In this document: positions 33,595 through 46,890 of the stretch, piece after piece
Layout of the letters: each line of letters begins with the position of its first letter
Position numbering within the stretch: position 1 is the first letter of the stretch
DNA from: Gnetum montanum
Lineage: Eukaryota > Streptophyta > Gnetopsida > Gnetales > Gnetaceae
Direction of reading: 5' to 3'
Length of the DNA stretch: 64,000 bases
Assembly (NCBI GenBank): GCA_015680685.1
Contig: MNCI01036636.1
Span: 62,001-126,000 of the forward strand
Notes under the pieces: generated by a model
Databases searched by the model: none
The model's input: the letters and a program-made list of their open reading frames with translations, nothing else
What the model was told of the DNA's origin: nothing
Translations under genes and position numbers: made by a program

Positions 33595-34551
33595 TGATGA
33601 GTAGTTGAAGGTACCCCTACACCCAAACATACAAATCACAAAGCATTCACATGTGATCCAATCAAATTCCATAGACTTTATAGTTTCTAGTGCACTAGTT
33701 TTCTATGAAGTGAATCTTGCCCAAAGGTCATTCATTGTCTTCCAAATTACACTTGTGATGCACATGGTATGGTTAAGTGTAATTGAGGTATATGATTTTT
33801 ATCATTCTATGTTTTATGTTCTTTGATGCTTAAAGAGAGAGAGATAGAGTAATTTAATGACTAATTTAATTTAACTAACTAACTAGTTTCTAACTAGTCC
33901 TAACATAAGTATCTAGTCCTACTTTTCATACACATCCTAAATCCATGTATCCACTACTAGATTACCAAGCACTATGCTACTAGGCTTACCAAGCAATAAC
34001 GCTATTGGGATTACCAAGTGAATATGTGTTTATGCTCGAATTGGTTGTACTTATGTACTTAATCTATTTAGCTTAATTGATTAAAGTCTACTTTAGCTTA
34101 ATTTAGCTTAATTGATTAAATATTTAATAAAAGAAATGAATGCATAAATAAATCATTTAAACTATTCAAAATTTTGTAAGGGTTATCAAGAAGCTCATCT
34201 TTATTTCCATAGATATTATCGTGCTTAGGTACAATAGTGCTCGAATAATGATTCATACAATCAATGACTCCTACTGCAAGCACTCGAGAAAAATATTCTA
34301 ACTTTCAAATGTAAAAACTTTAGAACTCTACTACTCTTATGAATTTTATGCCCATAAACATAGTTAAGAGCTTGTATTTTTTGTTTTTTCTCTAGGGTTA
34401 TGTTGATGGGGCCCCGTCAATGTAGCAAATGTTGTGTCAACATAGCCCCATCGACTGGGCAACATCACATAAATGGGGCCCCATTGATGGAGGATTTTTG
34501 ACAAGGATAAATTAATGTTGGGCTATTGATTGAACACTTTGATGCTCATCA
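33595..34551 (-). repeat. 3' LTR of element D
   Basis: 957 bp, aligning through its length with 45964-46890. On the + strand it begins TGATGAGTAGTTGAAGG and ends GATGCTCATCA. The TATA box present in the other LTR is lost here (about 34377). It includes a GGGGCCCC-centred block of short inverted units (34400-34490). Confidence 0.9.
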
Positions 34552-34560
34552 TACCCTCAT
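34552..34560 (-). other. Polypurine tract of element D
   Basis: ATGAGGGTA on the minus strand, directly before the 3' LTR and in the same context as element B (CATTCAATC before it). Confidence 0.6.
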
Positions 34561-34799
34561 GATTGAATGAAAACTCAACTTTGAGTTCATTTACAAAATT
34601 GGGAAGGTATAGGATTATTGACTAACTCTTAACAAAACAAAACAAACTAACTTTTACAAAACTAGGTGCCTGAGTGTATGTATCAACACATTACAAAATA
34701 TGGTGTTCATGACAAAAAATTGAACACCATTGACATGACTACAAAAATTTGGATAACACATCCTCTAACAATGTGATGATGGTGGTGAAGATCAAATAA

Positions 34800-37641
34800 T
34801 CCCAAGTAGTGGTGGCTCCTAAGGCTCTGAAGGACCTTCACCAACTTTGGGTACGTGTAGTGGCTAAGGTGGCTATTGTTGTCCTACTATGGCTACAAAA
34901 TTTGGTGAAAGGAAAAAAGCATCAAGTAATGTCTTCATCTTCTCATACTTACTTTGGGGATCATTCATGGTTTGCATGATGTCACCAATGTGGGATAAAA
35001 TAGGGATTTTTCATAAGTAGGATATGATCTGAAACATCTCCTTTACATTGACAAAATATGTAGTGAATTTTTTGCATTCAATGTTGAATGCCTTTACTAT
35101 GTTTTACAATTCCTAGTAGTCATTTATCCTCTTGTCTACATTCTCACTAGTTGATCATTGATATGTCCATTGTGCCTTGAGAACCTCAAGTTCATCATTA
35201 GCCACCATAAGCTTGTTCTTGGTGTCCTTGTGGCACTTGAACCCATCCTCATATAGTAATTACAAGCTAGTCATCTACTTCTCTAACTCAAACCATGGCC
35301 ATCTAGTAGTCAACATGGCTAGATTTGCACAATATAGATTGGCAAGATCCATATACTCCGTCATCTCCTCAATATGTAACTCCTTCATGCAAATTTTTTA
35401 TTTGTTGTAAATGTTTATCCCATTAGATTTGCCATAATTCTTTTCCTTATTAGATTTGTTGGAGAATATCATTTACCTTTTCCTTTACCAACTAGATCTG
35501 TTTCTCATTTACTTCTTATTATAGACTAACTGGCTCTCTGTAATGATCCTTGACTATCTCAAATTTGAGAGCCTTTCATTTTTATGTGGCTTTTTTAGTT
35601 GTAATTTTATGGAAAAGGGCATGGACTTCATCTATGGAGAGATTTCCATTTTCTATTAACAATCTCCTCAATTCAATGTTTTCTTTAGCCAATTGCTCCT
35701 ACTATTAATGGATGAAATCTATTAACTATTGCTTTTGTGCATCAACATTCTATAGGTGATGATTTTCTACAGTCAAATAAACATTCTCTTGGCTAGCCTA
35801 GTCCAAGGTATTTTGAATCCTATGCTATGTGGCCTCTACCAAGGATCTATAGAACACTACCATCTCCATTTCACCCTCAAACCCTTTCAGCTTGGTCTAA
35901 AGTTGTTGCATAGCTTCATCTCTTGTTAGTGTCGGGTTGAAGAAACTTCTGTAGCCAAGCATTCATTCTACCATTTGTCTATCTCAAGTTATCCCTNATT
36001 CTGTAGCCAAGCATTCATTCTACCATTTGTCTATCTCAAGTTATCCCTATAATATGATGTTTTTACCCCTTGCCTTTAGTAGCTTTGATTGGGTTATAGT
36101 GATGTTGTCGGGAATGTTAAAGACATCCAAGTGCCCTAGCAATTCCTCATGCTATGCTACAATTATTCTTTCCCTTGTAGATCCTGTGGACATCTACACA
36201 TTCCTAAGTGCAAGGACATATAGTTTAGATGTTGCATGTGCATTGAGAATTTTGGAAATTTTTTCAACAATCACTTCTATTGCTATTTCTTTCCCCTGGT
36301 GCTACATCACCAACATAGTTGTCCCTTCACCCTCCTCCAAACACATTGAGAGGGTCGTAGAATTCCTAACAATTTCTGGGGGGAAGGATTTTTATACTAT
36401 GAGAGTTCTTGTTATCTCTGGTACTTAGATTCAACCTTACAAGTAGCTACATTCTTTGGACCAAGAAAATGGATCCACCCTCATCCATCAAATTGATCAT
36501 TTAGGCCACCTCATTAAGGTGACTTATGGTTGGTCTATATATGGATGGGTCCTTGCCACTCATGCCTGCTCTTTGCTCTTGTTTACTTAAGAGTCATTCT
36601 ATATACTCTCACAACCATTAGATGGTTGTAGTAATGTCTGGCACTATTATCTGAGTGGTAGGTGGTGATAGTATTCATTTCTCCTCTTTTTGAATTATAG
36701 TTATAGGCATTTTATCCTTCATCATTTTCACCCAGTTGGTAGCTAGAATAATTTTGACAATGTCATTGATGTAATGAACTATCCCTTCCCTTTGATAATG
36801 TTTCCTAATGAGGCATGGGAAGGAGAGTGCCTTCCTTCCACATTTATTTTCTTTAAACATCTTCTCCATCTCTAGATGGATTAGCTACAGAAGGTTTATT
36901 GAGAATCTCCCACTTAGAGTGGTGCATGCTTGAGTAGAAAAGGTAGTGATCTTGCTTATTCTCACTATGGGATTAAAGTGGAAGGCCACAATCTTATAAT
37001 GAATCCTATTATCTAGTATGAGCATGCCAAAATCCTTGCAGTTGACACCATAGCATGATTACATCCATTCTTTCTTTATGCTTGGATCCACCTACATTAG
37101 AATTTGAGTTAAATTTGATCCTTTTTTAGGCAACCCAAGCACTATAGAAATGACCTATGCTAAGTAGGACACTGAGATATGTCCTTGATCTTTACTATTG
37201 CTCTAGGCTAGCTATTACTCTAGAATAGAAATGTATCTTCGATGTACCACTTCTTGGTGGAAGTGATGCTTGGCCACATGGGAGAGGCCTTCAGCTAGTC
37301 TTACACTTCTCTTGATGTGTGCCCTAGAAAAGGGCCAAAGTCTAACTCCTAGAGCATCAAATTTTGGACCTCCTTCAATTTTATTTCATTTAGGCAAGCC
37401 TTTGTTAAGGTCACCTCGACGTTTGCTGGTTGTGCAAGTGCATCATCTTAATGGGAGTGTTCTATTGTTGGCTCTAGAATCTATCTAATAGATTCCACTT
37501 CTACCTCCTTTGTAACAGGACCTATGGCATGGGTTGTAAGTGGTTCTTCCTGGGGATATTCTTGGCCTCTTCCCATTCTAGGTCATTTCTTCCTTGGTTG
37601 GGATGGTCTTGCTTCCTATGTGTTCTTTCCTTTTAGTGCCA
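34800..37641 (-). pseudogene. Accessory 3' ORF of element D (putative plant transposon protein-like, coiled-coil)
   Basis: The ORF lies on the sense strand between integrase and the 3' LTR, where Athila elements may carry an env-like ORF. It probably starts at ATG 37641 (MALKGKNT). A central region reads FNPIVRISKITTFSTQACTT, then LSGRFSINLL, EMEKMFKENKCGRKALSFPC, LIRKHYQREGI. The pattern of a Gly-Arg-x-Ile-Asn stretch, then xFPxLIxxxxxxxGV, resembles the 'putative plant transposon protein' domain seen beside plant retroelements; this is a by-eye match. The C-terminal part (about 35800-35400) is rich in Glu/Lys/Leu (EQLAKENIELRRLLIENGNL; VNEKQIWLVKEKVNDIL) and looks coiled-coil. Stops and frameshifts are frequent. 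Element B lacks it. Confidence 0.5.
35947..36048. other. Assembly join: single N with 50-bp duplicated ends
   Basis: N at 35997. Bases 35947-35996 are repeated exactly at 35999-36048. Same signature as at 6254: unmerged overlapping contig ends. Confidence 0.9.
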
Positions 37642-39690
37642 TTTGCGGTCACAAAACTTCGATGGATTAGTCGGTGTAATCTGTAACTTTAAAATTTTGA
37701 GCATCCTTTTTCATTAGTGATTTAGTTACACTTTAGCTAAGGTTGGATCATGGTATATTGATTATTTTATTAATTATTTATTACAATTGTCACTAGATCT
37801 TATGTACAGGTTTAACTATTGTAATTTAGTGTTTAATAGTTGATTTTATAGTTAAACCTTTGCGGGAGTTAGAAAAAATTGAAAAACTTTTTCTATCAAA
37901 AAGGTACATTTATGGCCCCCACGATGAAGATCTTACCTCCATGAGCTATAGGGTCGAAGAATAGAGTGAGTTGGATAAACGATTTATGAGTTATGGGCTC
38001 TGGAAGGTTCTAGGCTATAAAAAACTAAAAACTCCTTTGTCGTTTATGAGAAAATGTAAAATTTTCTAAGTGGGGTTGCACCTATTTATAGTATTTTTCC
38101 CCTACATTGATGAGGCTTTGTATACATGGCCTTGTATATGGGTCTGCTCTATTGATGGAGCCCTATTTATGAGGTCCGTCGGGAAAAATTTTCAAGCATC
38201 AATATCTCAAAAAATAAAATGAATTTTTCAATGGAATTGGGGTCTTGGAAAGCTCAAAAATTGAAAAATTTGATGGAAAATGCATTTAATGAACAAAATT
38301 TGTAAAGGAACACATGGTGTGATTCAGAAGATGGGTGTATGAAAGATTCAGTTTACAATAATGTTTAAGGATAAGGTACTTAATCAATCCAACCAAGGGA
38401 TATGCAAGTGAATCCTTTCCATATTAGGCACATGCCCTTTTTTCTCTTGAATAACCTCAACTTAAGAAGTCTATGAGCCCCATAGATGATTAATGATCAA
38501 TGGAAGTTAAGGACCAAAATCAAGGAGATTCTACCTGAGAATTCAAGTATGTTAGACTAAGTCATGGAATCAAGAGCATGAACACTTGCAGTGGAGGGAA
38601 TTATGGTCAAGAAAGATGGATGAAAGAGAAGGTGGAATGGAGTTCCAAATTAAGGTCATAAGAAGTCCCTTGTGGAGTTTATGTTTACAATGACTGAAGA
38701 AAATTCATCCTTAGTCTAGATCAAAGCCAACCTCTTTCAATGACTTTCCTTCATCACTACAAGACCGATCCACCCCCTTGAGACACAAGAGTGCTCTTAG
38801 TTAGAGGGGACCGTCATTCCATAAAGAGAAGAAAAGAGAAGTAGGAAGTGAGAGAGGGCCTTAGTTAGAGGGGACCTTCAGGCATGGGTACATGTCTTTC
38901 TAGTCCCATAACTAGTGCTTGTAGCCTATTTATTTGTCTAAGGGATATGCTTTGAATTCTTAACATGTTTTTTGTTTATTTTTTTTCTTTTCTTTCTTTC
39001 TCTTTTTTTTTCTTAGATGGGAACCACACCATGCAAATTCTTTATTTGACTTCCTTTAGTTGGTAACATGGAATGGTAAGTAGCTCATAAAAACACTCAA
39101 GCACCGAAGTAAGTAGAAGAGTATAAAGAGTATTGAGTTTCCTTGAAGTCACACCCTACATAAACCTTTGATTAATTCTTGATTCTGAAAACTACCAAGG
39201 TCATCAATTTATTAAAATTTTATTTAATCAAAGGGACCTCACACTTCCAAAATAAGAAAAACCATAGAGTTTTTGGATGGGATGATGTCATGGACTCACT
39301 TCTTGTTCCATGAAAAAGAAAGCATGATTGAGTCAATGGTACAAACATATTTCAAAAATAGAAACTAGACATTAGCAAACTAAACACAAAGCATAAACCA
39401 CCATTAGTATAAGCTATGGCACCACTATGTCCTAGGGTAATAAAGCACTTTTATTAGCAAAAATCTAAAAATCACACTCAACAAAACAAAGTAAAATATA
39501 TAAGAAAGTGTAAAATATTTAAATGTACTAACAATGGTGTAAAAAAAAGATGGTATGAAATAGGAAAATGATTTAAAATCAAAAAGTTGTAAAATAAAAA
39601 ACTATAAAGAAAAAATATGTAAAACAGAAAATAGAAAAATTGAGAAGTCATATGGATGATTAGGATGGATGGCCATCTCCCCCTTGACTA
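37642..39690 (-). other. Spacer of element D between integrase and accessory ORF
   Basis: Holds an AT-rich tail after integrase (39440-39650), the conserved 3' segment shared with element B (about 38350-38450 on the minus strand), and an LTR-like TATA-containing stretch at 38080-38180. No coding similarity seen. Confidence 0.55.
38081..38091 (-). promoter_or_regulatory. LTR-like TATA box upstream of the accessory ORF
   Basis: CTATAAATAGG on the minus strand, 440 bp before the ATG of the accessory ORF. The + strand text TATTTATAGTATTTTTCCCC followed by TACATTGATGAGG resembles the LTR of D at 46736-46770 (TATTTATAGTTTTTTCTCTA and on). It may be an internal promoter derived from LTR sequence. 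Confidence 0.4.
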
Positions 39691-41060
39691 AATTGGAAGG
39701 AGGAGATTAAATAAATTGAATGTGGTTGTCTATTAATTGAGGTATTTGTTGTACTAGCTTGTTTGGGCTCCTGAAAAGGTTTTATTTATTGGTTGTTAAT
39801 CAACTACTTTTTATTTTGTCTTTCAAGTTTGTATATGATCATGGTCCCAGAAGAAAAAGTTTCATTGATTATGTAACATCCTTTCCATAATGTTTTGAAT
39901 TTTTTTTTTGAGGTACAGGTGTGGGATTCTAGTAAAGAATCTTATGTTCCAGTTGAAATTTCACTTTCCATATTCTTAGGTCATGTCATTTTTTGTTGAA
40001 TGCCTTGTGCACTTCATTCAAAGATAGGGCCACCAATTGGTTTTTGTCTAGCACGTTGAGGTTGATTAGTCTTTCTTTTTGGGCTAGACTTATGTCAAGA
40101 TTCAATTAACAAGTTGTTGAGAGTGCACATAGCTCAGATTGAACTAGAAGCATTGGAAGTTTTCAATACACTAACTCATAGGGATAGTAGCCAATAGAAA
40201 CTTTTTATGTTGAGTGGTAGGCCCAAAGGGCATCATTGCGTTTTGTGCTCCAATCTCTCCTATATTTGCTTAAGGTTCTTGTTAATATTTTTGTGATCTC
40301 TTGGTTAGTTACCTCTACTTGACCATTGACTTGGAGGTAATAAGGTATTGTTAGTTTGCGTTCAACCCCCAAGCATTGGCTTAACTTTCTAAAAGTGGCA
40401 CCTGTAAAATGAGTTCCATTGTCAAAAATCTATACATGTGGGACACCAAACCTATTTACAACATATTATTGTACAAATCTAGTAGTAGTGGTTGATGCAC
40501 AATTGATGATGGTTGCTACTTCTACCCATTTGGTGTAGTAGTCGACTGGTATGATGATATATGCCTTTCCGTTGGACATGGGCATGATGGGATGCATGAA
40601 GTCTATGCCCCCACATGTTGAAGGATTCTATTGGTTAAATCCATTGTTGAGGATCCTCCATTCATGTGGTCATTCCAACATCTTATTGATAGTGCTCACA
40701 AGATTGGAAAAATTGGTGGGCATCCTTGAAGATTTTAGGCTAATAATATCTTACCATCAAGAGTTTTATGGCTATGTTCCTCACAACATAGTGGCCTCTG
40801 CAAAGGCCTTTGTGACCATCTTGAAGAACATGTAGTTGATCTATATTAGGGACACACCAATGGACTAGTCCATCATTTTCACACCTTATAAAGGTGTCCA
40901 TTGATTTCCATGAAGTATTTTTCTTGATGAAGAAACTATTGCTTCTTCCCAAAGTTCAAATCTTGTGGCATCTCCTAAGTAAGAAGGTAAGTGAGGATGT
41001 CATCATACCATTCTAATTCTGTGGGAACTTGTTCATTTATCACTCCTATAAAGAGAAGTT
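39690..41060 (-). pseudogene. Integrase pseudogene of element D
   Basis: Best preserved at 40952-40740: NDGLVHWCVPNIDQLHVLQD, then GHKGLCRGHYVVRNIAIKLL, the zinc-binding N-terminus, followed by KIFKDAHQFFQSCEHYQ. The catalytic core follows in shifted frames, with pieces matching element B (TKWVE, PCIDF.QWNSF, the Pro-Ser-Gln-Trp form of the HPQANG motif). The tail LWKGCYIINETFSSGTMIIY (near 39860) matches B's LWEGPYIIDETFSSGA. Several frameshifts make it more decayed than B. Confidence 0.82.
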
Positions 41061-41089
41061 CATCTAGATATCAATTAGAGAGTGGACTC

Positions 41090-42340
41090 TTCTCCTCTTT
41101 ACTATCCCATTTTAATCAATAGATATGATCAATGACCACATTCTTGGTTCCTTTTTGATATATCATTGTGAGATTGAATTCTTCCAAGATCACAAGCCAT
41201 TGTATGATATGGGGGCTCACTGTCTACTTGTTCATTAGAAAGTGGATGGAACTATGATCTATGTGCACAAATACTTTATAACCAAGCACATAGTACTTGA
41301 AATTTCTAACAGCATACACCACTAGCATTAATTTTTTCTTAGGTGTGGTGTAATTTAATTGTGCATCCACAATGCTTTGGCTTGCACAGTGGATGTAATA
41401 TGGACATTTCTTATTAGCGAACTACATAAGAACCACTTCCAAGGCATAATTAGATGTATCCATCATTATGTGGAATGGTCTAGACTAGTTTGATGTCCAT
41501 AGATTTGGATTTTCTACAAGTTTTTATTTCAGTGGTTGAAATGTATGTTTACACTCCTTGGTCAAAAAAAATGAAGCATCTTTCTTAGTAAGCTCGACCA
41601 ATGGTTTTGCAATCTTAGAAAAATTCTCTATGAATCACTAGTAGTAGCTAGTATGTCCAAGGAATGATCTAATATCTTTAATTATCTTTAGTTGATGTGT
41701 AATTCCTTGGATGAACCTTATCTTTTTTGGGTCTACCTTAAGCCCTACCTAAGTAATTTTGTGTCCTAACACTATGGCTTCTTGGACCATTAAATGGATC
41801 CTCTACTAGTTAATCCTAAGATTTTTTACAACACATCTCTTCAATACCTACTCAAGGTAGTCCAGGGCTTGCTCAAATGTAGCCCCATAGGTTGAAACAT
41901 CATCCATGAAGACTTCTACCCTACAACCAATCTGTTGTTGGAAAATACTAAGGACCAAGTGTCGAAATGGTGTGAGGGCATTGCATAGGCCAAATAGCAT
42001 CTTATAATATGCAAAATTCCCCAAGGGAATTATGAATATTATCTTGGCCTAATCTTCTAGAACAATTTGGATTTGGTTATAGCCACTATAACCATACAAG
42101 AAGGTATAATACCAATGCCTAGCAATAGTGTCCAACACTTGGTCCACAAATGGCAATGGAAAATGATCTTTAAATGTTGCCATGTTCAACAGCCTAAAGT
42201 TGATATAGACCTACCACTTTCCATCTTTCTTTGGCATAATGACAAGTGGGCTAACCTACTCATTATCCACGATGGGAGAGATGAACCCTACCTTAAGGAG
42301 TTCTTCTATTTTCTCCTTGATGATTTACTTTAGTTTTGGG
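41090..42340 (-). pseudogene. Reverse transcriptase-RNase H pseudogene of element D
   Basis: Recognised by order and likeness to element B: AKERWK (for PKKEGKW), FSIAICGPSVGHYC, WPMQCP, and the polymerase box VFMDDVSTYGATFEQALDYL with FMDD at 41899-41910. The RNase H part follows at about 41350-41150 (FQVLCAWL, a frame-shifted FRYYVLGYK, and RIQSHNDIS). Frameshifts and stops are many. FMDD again indicates Athila. Confidence 0.85.
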
Positions 42341-43049
42341 TTTAGCTACCTTTGTCGTTACACTCTTGGCCTCATGGCTAGGTCAGTGTAAAGGTGATGC
42401 TAGCATATCCTTGGATCAATTCTAGTTATCTTGGGATATGACCAAGCAAAGGTTATTGGCCATTTGTTAACCACATTCAATATCTTTTCTTTTTGTTCAG
42501 GAGCAAGTTTGTCAATGATTATGACTGGCTTACCATTATTTAAGAATGCATACTCCATGCAATCTAGTAGTGTTTCTAACTCTAGGGGCTTCTGCTTAAA
42601 ATTATTAAGGATCTCCAACTCTTTCCAATAGGTATCGTCATTTTCATCATTAGAGATTTGGTGATGAACTTGCCCAAGTTTAGCCATGCCTACGATATAA
42701 GCACATGTCAAGCTCTTAGTTGGTTCCATGCATACTGTGTTGTTATCAACCACTAGGTGCCTTATTGTTTTGTGGCTACTGTGTATAGGAACTTTTGGAT
42801 ATTTGTGTTTTGTGCACATTGATTGCATGCTTTAATGTATGTACTCTTGATGGACCAAATTTTTGGCACATAATTGTACTTGTTATCATTGTACACAATG
42901 CATTGAATATGCTTCTTCTCTAGCCTTCCAAATTCATTTCCTTGGATATTTTTAAGGAGAGGTTTCTTATGCCCATTTGTGCATCAATTTTTCTTAATCA
43001 TGCCCTTCCCATAATGATGGGGAATTCACCTTTGTAGTTCTTGACCTTG

Positions 43050-43390
43050 ATCACCAAAAAATTAGTAAGATAGGACCACCCACTAACTATAATAATAATG
43101 TCCTCCAGTAGTCCTAAAGGAATAGTGATTGACTAGTCTACCAATTCCAAATGAATTTTTCTCTTCTTAAGAGGAGGTAGATTCCAATCCTTGTACATAT
43201 CATGATAGATGAGCTTGACATTAGAACTAGAATCAAGAAGAGCCATGCATGGCTCATTTCCAATGATCTCTAAGTAAATAGGAGGACTTCCTAGGCTAGA
43301 TCTTTTAGTGGGAATATTGCTAACCTTGATCCAAGTAGAAACAACATGAGTTAGCATCATAGGATAGATTTAAGGTAGAATTTAGTTTGC
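43050..43390 (-). pseudogene. Protease pseudogene of element D
   Basis: An open stretch reads SLGSPPIYLEIIGNEPCMAL, then LDSSSNVKLIYHDMYKDWNL, PPLKKRKIHLELVD, stop, SITIPLGLLEDIIIIVSGW. Catalytic Asp is kept (LLDSSS) but the Gly of D-S/T-G is Ser. Immediate downstream text continues into the linker (FPIIMGRA). Confidence 0.85.
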
Positions 43391-43479
43391 ACTTGAATGT
43401 ATTTGATGTAAAGGATGAGGATGCTAGAGATGCAAGGTGAGCAGCCATATTAGGTTGTGATGATTTGGGAAGACTATTG

Positions 43480-45790
43480 AGTTGGAAAACTTATCTTTCC
43501 CTAGAATAATTATCCAAACCACTTGGCTGGAGGGCTATTGGGAAATTCACAACCCTTGTAGCATTTCATTGTTGTGGTTGTGGAGGAATTTCACCTTACA
43601 TAGATGGAGTAGGAGGTAAGTAGGTAAAGGATGGAGGGATATGTGTAGACACATGTAGAAGGTAGTATGGGTATGGGTTCTCCCTTTGAGTAGATGGTGA
43701 GTGAGTTCGATAGTACTCTAGAGGATAATAGTGATGTTGGAATGATGCATGACTTGTAGAGCTTCATGGAGAAACAAGTTGCTGAACATAGTATCCATAT
43801 GGCTCTGATTGCCTATAAGGGTACTACTATCTTAGAGGTGGCTTTATCCATGATTGTGGTTGATGCCACTATTGGTATTGCTCATATGGTTGTGGTGGAA
43901 ATTCACTTGGATAATAAGCTTATTGTTGCTAGTGAAACTACCTTGGATTACCTTAAGGATAAGACAATCATTTGGATGCTTCTCTACATGCTAGTTGAAG
44001 ATTCAATGTGTACACCCAGACTCTTGTAAGTGTGACACCATAGGATAACATCCCATTGAATATTCATATTAACAAATGTTACAACCAATATCATCATCAG
44101 ATTTAGTTTCCACAACTTCTTCAACTGTAGTGACTTTTCACTTATCTCTCTGGTAGGCAAGTTCAGCTTCTTTTCATCTCCTATGGTCACGACTACTATT
44201 CTGCTCTTTGGATGCTTCAGTAATCTTCATAGCAATTTGGAAATTATCATCCAAAGAATCTCATAATTTATCAACCTTAGTCAAAATATCAAAAATAGAT
44301 TTTTGTATTAGCAAGGTTTTCCTGTTCATCACTTCATCAAGTGGTTACTCCTCCTCAGAGAATTAGACATCTCTTTTCTTGATGGAAGGATTCCTATTAT
44401 ATTCCTCTACACTTTTCCTTTTTTGCAACTGACCTTATTCTTTTGCTACCTACTGAATTAGCCTTTGGATTTAATGAAATATTAATTTAGATAGCCTCCC
44501 TTGGGCATAAACATTAAGAGTTCTTGTAGTTTTTGCTTAGAGCCCATTTATGATGTGGCAAAGTTGTTCCCTCTGAGAGTACTCATGAACAGGGCATTGG
44601 TGTAAGAGAAAGTAATATCTACGCATCACAACATCCAAGGGTTCATGTGTTCCCTATTTCCAGCCTTGGATTTTCCATCTTAGATTGGACACTCTAGAGT
44701 ATTTCTAGTATTTGTCATTAAATATCTTAAGCATTGTACTTCATTGGAAAATGAAATCCAATTCCAAGGACTAGTACTAGCTTTTAGCTTCTTTGATGAG
44801 TATCTTCAAAACAAGCTTGAGTTTCTGCCATTCATTTCCAATATTTTATAAGGCATAGGCATCATGGAAACTTATAGATATATTTTCATATTAGAGTTAT
44901 ATCCCCCCTCAAATATTAAAATATCATTCATGTTTAAGAACTTGATCCAACTATATTTTACATGCCTAATTGGGATCTTAACTACCTATATAATATTAAC
45001 CATCCTTCAAGTTGCCAATAGAGGCTCATTACCATCATGATTTCATTATCTTTGATGATGTCCTCTACTACCTCTTTGATTATTGTGGGAATGTCAATTA
45101 GGATTATTTCCTCGATGCTCACCTCCATCATGGTAGTTCCTTCTATGGTGTCTTTTAAAATTAGAAGAGGAAGAAGAACTAGATGTAGATGAAGAGGGGA
45201 AAGAGGGAGGAGAACTACATCCACTATGAAAGCTACCAACTCCCCCATAGGTATCATGGCCACATTCATTATTTTCTTTATCATCTTGATGCTTATTTAA
45301 TTTCTTACCTTGACTACCATCTTTCTTTGAACCTAAATTGTGGATTCTAGACTGTAGATTTAAGGTCATACCCTTATCACTAGTAACAAAGTGTAGAGAA
45401 TCTTCATGCTGAGAGCCTTCAAAGGAAGGATCCTCATTGTCATCTTGATTTAGTAGGAACAAGGTATTTGTGAACCATTTTCCCTTAGCATCCTCATGAT
45501 GCCTCTCCTGATGTCAATCTTGCCTATGTTGTATGTTAGTGGGATGGTAGTCCTGAGTATCATAACTATTCACAATATATTCTTCTTGAAAATCTAAGAT
45601 GCCTAACTTCCTCAATGTTTGAAGCAACATCCCTAGCATAGATCAATTGAGGGACAATACAATGTTGCCCTCCATATCATGCCATCATAGTTGCTGATCC
45701 TCATGTAGGATGAAGGTGAATTCAAACACATACTAATCTGGATGAGTATATGTCACTTTGCACTCTTGTGGGACTGGTGGTTTTGTATCA
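43480..45790 (-). pseudogene. gag pseudogene of element D
   Basis: The N-terminal block, as in A and B, is at 45740-45600 (YTHPDxYVFEFTFILHEDQQ, then WHDMEGNIVLSLN). A Ser/Pro-rich and basic spacer is at 45300-45100 (SGCSSPPSFPSSS, KRHHRRNYHDGGEHRGNN). The capsid core (about 44900-44500) is broken by frameshifts. A C-terminal Tyr/Gln/Pro-rich linker runs to about 43480. Order matches element B. Confidence 0.78.
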
Positions 45791-45944
45791 TTTCTCCTGG
45801 GAGAAGAAAACATTTTGCCAAAAACAATATAATTAGTATGCTTTTGTATTATATGTCATGTAAGAGTAATGTTAACCTGGAGTTGATCTAAATATATTAA
45901 TAATGTTCACTAATCCTAGATAGTGCACATTCAACAAACACAAG

Positions 45945-45962
45945 TCCCTAGCAATGACACCA
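45945..45962 (-). other. Primer-binding site of element D (tRNA-Asp type)
   Basis: TGGTGTCATTGCTAGGGA on the minus strand, one base from the 5' LTR. Versus TGGCGCCGTTGCCGGGGA it has five changes, all transitions. Confidence 0.88.
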
Positions 45963-45963
45963 A

Positions 45964-46890
45964 TGATGAACAATTGAAGGTACCCCCATGCCCAACCAAA
46001 TGAATTACAAAGAATTCACGTGCAATCTAGTTGAATTCTATGGACTTTACAGTTTCCAGTCTTCTAGGAAGTGAATCTTGCCCAAAATTCATTAGTTTTC
46101 TTCCTAATTACACTTTTGATGCACATGGTATGGTTAAGTGTAAGCAAGGTATATGATTTTTATCATTTTATGTTTTATGTTCTTTGGTTCTTAAAGAGAA
46201 AGAGATAGAGTAATTTAATGACCAATTTAATTTAACTAACTAACTTGTCTTTAAATAGTCCTAACATAAGCATCTAGTCCCACATTCTGTACATGTTCTG
46301 AACCCACATATCCACTACTAGATTACCAAGTGTTACACTACTAGGTGCACCAAGCAATAACATTGCTAGGATTACCGAGCGAATACATGTTTACGCTCAA
46401 AGTGGTCATACTTATGTACTTAATATATTTAGCTTAATTAATTAACATATACTTTATCTTAATTTAGCTTAATTGAATAAATATTTAATAAAATAATAAA
46501 TTTATAAATAAATCATTTTAGATATCTAGAATGCTACAAGCTTTATCAAGAAGCTTATCCTTCTTGTCGTACACATTATTGTGTTGAGGTACAACAATGC
46601 TCGAATAAAGATCCATAAAATTAATGACTCCTTCTATAGGCACTTGAGAAAAATATTCCAACTTTCAAATGTAAAAACTACAAGAACATTTCTACGTCTA
46701 TGAATTTGATGCCCATAGACATGGCTGGGAGCTTGTATTTATAGTTTTTTCTCTACGGCTATGTCGACAGGGCCCTATCAACATAGTAAATGCTATGTCA
46801 ACACCACGTAAATAGTGCCTCATTGATGAGGGCCCATCGATGAGGCCATGTCAACAAGGGTTCATTGACATGAAACTTTGACACTCATCA
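45964..46890 (-). repeat. 5' LTR of element D
   Basis: 927 bp, matching 33595-34551. Minus strand starts TGATGAGTGTCAAAG and ends TTGTTCATCA beside the PBS. Confidence 0.92.
46736..46744 (-). promoter_or_regulatory. LTR TATA box, element D 5' LTR
   Basis: CTATAAATA on the minus strand, about 150 bp from the LTR start, in the same place as the TATA box of element B's LTRs. Confidence 0.7.

Larger units (their letters stand above)
33595..46890 (-). mobile_element. Element D: Athila-like Ty3/gypsy element with an extra 3' ORF
   Basis: Minus-strand element of 13.3 kb: 5' LTR (45964-46890), tRNA-Asp-type PBS, gag, protease, RT, RNase H, integrase, AT-rich spacer, a sense-strand accessory ORF, polypurine tract, 3' LTR (33595-34551). 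LTRs run TGATGA to TCATCA. Flanks CCTTA (33590-33594) and CGTTG (46891-46895) do not make a convincing target duplication. All frames are broken. Confidence 0.88.

Noticed and set aside
34400-34490. GGGGCCCC inverted units as a separate transposon end
   Set aside because: The same block is in both LTRs of element D (46750-46860), so it is part of the LTR.
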